Position numbers and translations under genes: made by a program
Virus record (IMG/VR): IMGVR_UViG_3300036766_001792
Coordinates: 1-55,514 of that record
DNA length: 55,514 nt
Strand: one strand, 5' to 3'
DNA from: a virus
Notes under the pieces: model-generated
Told to the model about the DNA's origin: nothing
Seen by the model: the letters and a program-made list of their open reading frames with translations, nothing else
Databases searched by the model: none
Shown: piece by piece, positions 54,438 through 55,514 of the stretch
How the letters are laid out: each line of letters starts with the position of its first letter
Numbering within the stretch: the stretch's first letter is position 1

Positions 54438-55481
54438 CTATATCGGCGTGGTGATGATGACGTGGTCCACGTCCATCGCCCAGACGCTCGGGAAGTACCC
54501 GGTCGGCGGTGGCGGGACGTTGATCTTGCCGCTCCTGATCACGGCCCCCGGATGCGCAGACGTCGCGCCCGTCGAGCATACGATGGTCAGCGTCCCGGAC
54601 GTGCCCTCGGAGAGCTGGAACTGCATCACCACGGAGAACCCGATCGTGGCGCCGCCGGGAGCCGCCGCACCCTGGTTCACCAGCAGGTCGAACAGCTCGA
54701 GGTCGGCCATGTTGGACACGTCGAGCTCGACCTCCAACGTGTAGGCGCGCCTTCCCTCGACGATGTCGTTGGGCACCTGCGTGAGGTTGGTCGGGTCGCC
54801 CGCGGCCTTGCTCAAGTAGTATTTGGCCTCCAGCTGGTTGTCGACGGTCAGGTTGAACCGCTTGACCTTCGCGAGCGTCACGCCGGCCGCCTGTATCGTC
54901 GCGCCGGCGAACAGGAACCTCGGCGCCCCGGACGCCCCCGGATCGGTGCCGAGCATGACTGCTGCGTTGTACTTCGAGACGCCCGAGCGGTTGTGCGCCA
55001 TGTCCTTGAAGATGACGTCGTCCAGGCTGAGCCGCAGCTCCTCGCCCTCGGCCGCCTTGAGCGACGCCCTCCCGACCTTGCCGCCGTAGAACTCGCGGAT
55101 GAACGAGTAGTTCCCCGACGTGTCGCGCATGGCGACCTGCAGCGTCATCGACGGGACGCGCTCGTCGCTCGCCCCGACCCCCTCGAGGACCGTGGTCCCG
55201 GACACGCGCCCGAGCATGAGCGCCAGCAGCGCCTTCAGGTCGGTCGTGGACTGGAGCCGGATGTCTGGCACGCCGCCGCGGAACGCGAGCCGCCCGCGCA
55301 GGATGGTGTCCCGCGACCTTCCGGATGCCACTCCGAAGAACGGGTACCACTCGTTCTCCATGTCCGGTACGGTCACCGCCTCGTGGATCCCGAACCGCTT
55401 GGACGGTTGCGCCCGCGTGCCCCACGTGCCCTCGGTCGAGAACAGCACCAGGCAGTGCTCGGTTCTGTAAATTGTAGTCAT
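54438..55481 (-). CDS. Major tail tube protein
   Basis: 347 residues from ATG 55481, with GGGGGG seven bases upstream. It is beta-rich, with TVPDMENEWYPFFGVASGRS, RFNLTVDNQLEAKYYLSKAA and AYTLEVELDVSNMADLELFD, the tail-tube/structural pattern of long-tailed phages. It stacks into the tube that carries DNA. The chaperone and tape measure follow. It is longer than many tail tube proteins and probably has an added domain. Confidence 0.72.
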   Translation of the reverse strand: MTTIYRTEHCLVLFSTEGTWGTRAQPSKRFGIHEAVTVPDMENEWYPFFGVASGRSRDTILRGRLAFRGGVPDIRLQSTTDLKALLALMLGRVSGTTVLEGVGASDERVPSMTLQVAMRDTSGNYSFIREFYGGKVGRASLKAAEGEELRLSLDDVIFKDMAHNRSGVSKYNAAVMLGTDPGASGAPRFLFAGATIQAAGVTLAKVKRFNLTVDNQLEAKYYLSKAAGDPTNLTQVPNDIVEGRRAYTLEVELDVSNMADLELFDLLVNQGAAAPGGATIGFSVVMQFQLSEGTSGTLTIVCSTGATSAHPGAVIRSGKINVPPPPTGYFPSVWAMDVDHVIITTPI

Positions 55482-55493
55482 CTCTCGTCCCCC

Positions 55494-55514
55494 CTATGGC
55501 GTCGCGGCCGGGTC
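55494..55514 (-). CDS. Possible 3' end of an upstream gene
   Basis: Six codons ending in TAG at 55494-55496, 12 bases before the tail tube start. They could be the last residues of a gene outside the window. Too short to assess. Confidence 0.25.
   Translation of the reverse strand, partial: DPAATP

Noticed and set aside
54340-55425. Alternative minus-strand frame across the tail tube gene
   Set aside because: Arg/Gly/Ala-rich shadow in another frame; the 54438-55481 frame gives the tail tube pattern and has the ribosome site.
1-55514. CRISPR arrays, insertion sequences or integrase genes
   Set aside because: No regularly spaced repeats, terminal inverted repeats with transposase, or recombinase motifs were seen on either strand.

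Overview
The window is most of the genome of a GC-rich, tailed double-stranded DNA phage, probably from an uncultivated source. Every gene I can support lies on the minus strand, so transcription runs from base 55514 towards base 1. Genes are packed with ATGA/GTGA/TGATG overlaps, purine-rich ribosome sites (GGAGG, GGGGG) and many GTG and a few TTG starts. A bacterial host is inferred because the phage carries two peptidoglycan hydrolases (a tail-associated SLT-like plus M23 protein and a secreted SLT-like protein), GroES-like proteins and Shine-Dalgarno sites. A tail tube and tape measure indicate a non-contractile siphovirus-like tail. No integrase, excisionase or clear repressor was seen. 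The major capsid protein was not recognised and is probably outside the window. Genes are cut at both ends.

Layout in the direction of transcription. (1) 55.5-45.7 kb: tail module with tail tube, tail assembly chaperone carrying a slippery A7 frameshift site, tape measure, RNase HII, tail/baseplate proteins and a Cys-rich tail lysin, invaded by two homing-type nucleases. (2) 45.7-36.4 kb: mostly small unknown proteins, a DUF932 protein, a SLOG-like protein, a PC4-like protein and a secreted HExxH lipoprotein. It holds a family of promoter/operator-like repeats at 41.26-43.68 kb. (3) 36.4-19.4 kb: DNA metabolism with a DPPW methyltransferase, UDG-DNA polymerase I fusion, RNA ligase, DnaB-like helicase, Vsr nuclease, DnaG-like primase, sigma factor, a possible ssDNA-binding protein, RecA, all-alpha dUTPase, dNMP kinase-UDG-like fusion, thymidylate synthase-like enzyme and a deoxyribosyltransferase-like protein. 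(4) 19.4-8 kb: Cas4/RecB-like nuclease, small and large terminase, GroES-like protein, portal with zinc-knuckle inserts, minor head protein, metallophosphoesterase and gp10-like head-tail connector. (5) 8-0 kb: RuvC-like resolvase, a second GroES-like protein, an FmdB-like zinc ribbon, an Sm-like protein, a dual-specificity phosphatase, and a possible lysis pair (SLT-like lipoprotein and membrane protein).

How the genes fit together. The phage carries nearly a full replisome (primase, helicase, Pol I, RecA, resolvase, possible SSB) and a nucleotide branch (dUTPase, ThyA-like enzyme, P-loop kinase, deoxyribosyltransferase-like protein). The UDG fold appears twice as a fusion partner, once on the polymerase and once on the kinase. 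This pattern suggests strict exclusion of uracil or the use of a modified pyrimidine, which is inference. A phage sigma factor sits near a recurring minus-strand element, GGTATNATA. Eight nuclease genes of homing or Vsr type are scattered between core genes, several in visibly less GC-rich DNA.

No gap between genes exceeds 300 bases. The longest, 994-1240, holds a hairpin and a promoter-like element. No tRNA, rRNA, CRISPR array or insertion sequence was recognised.
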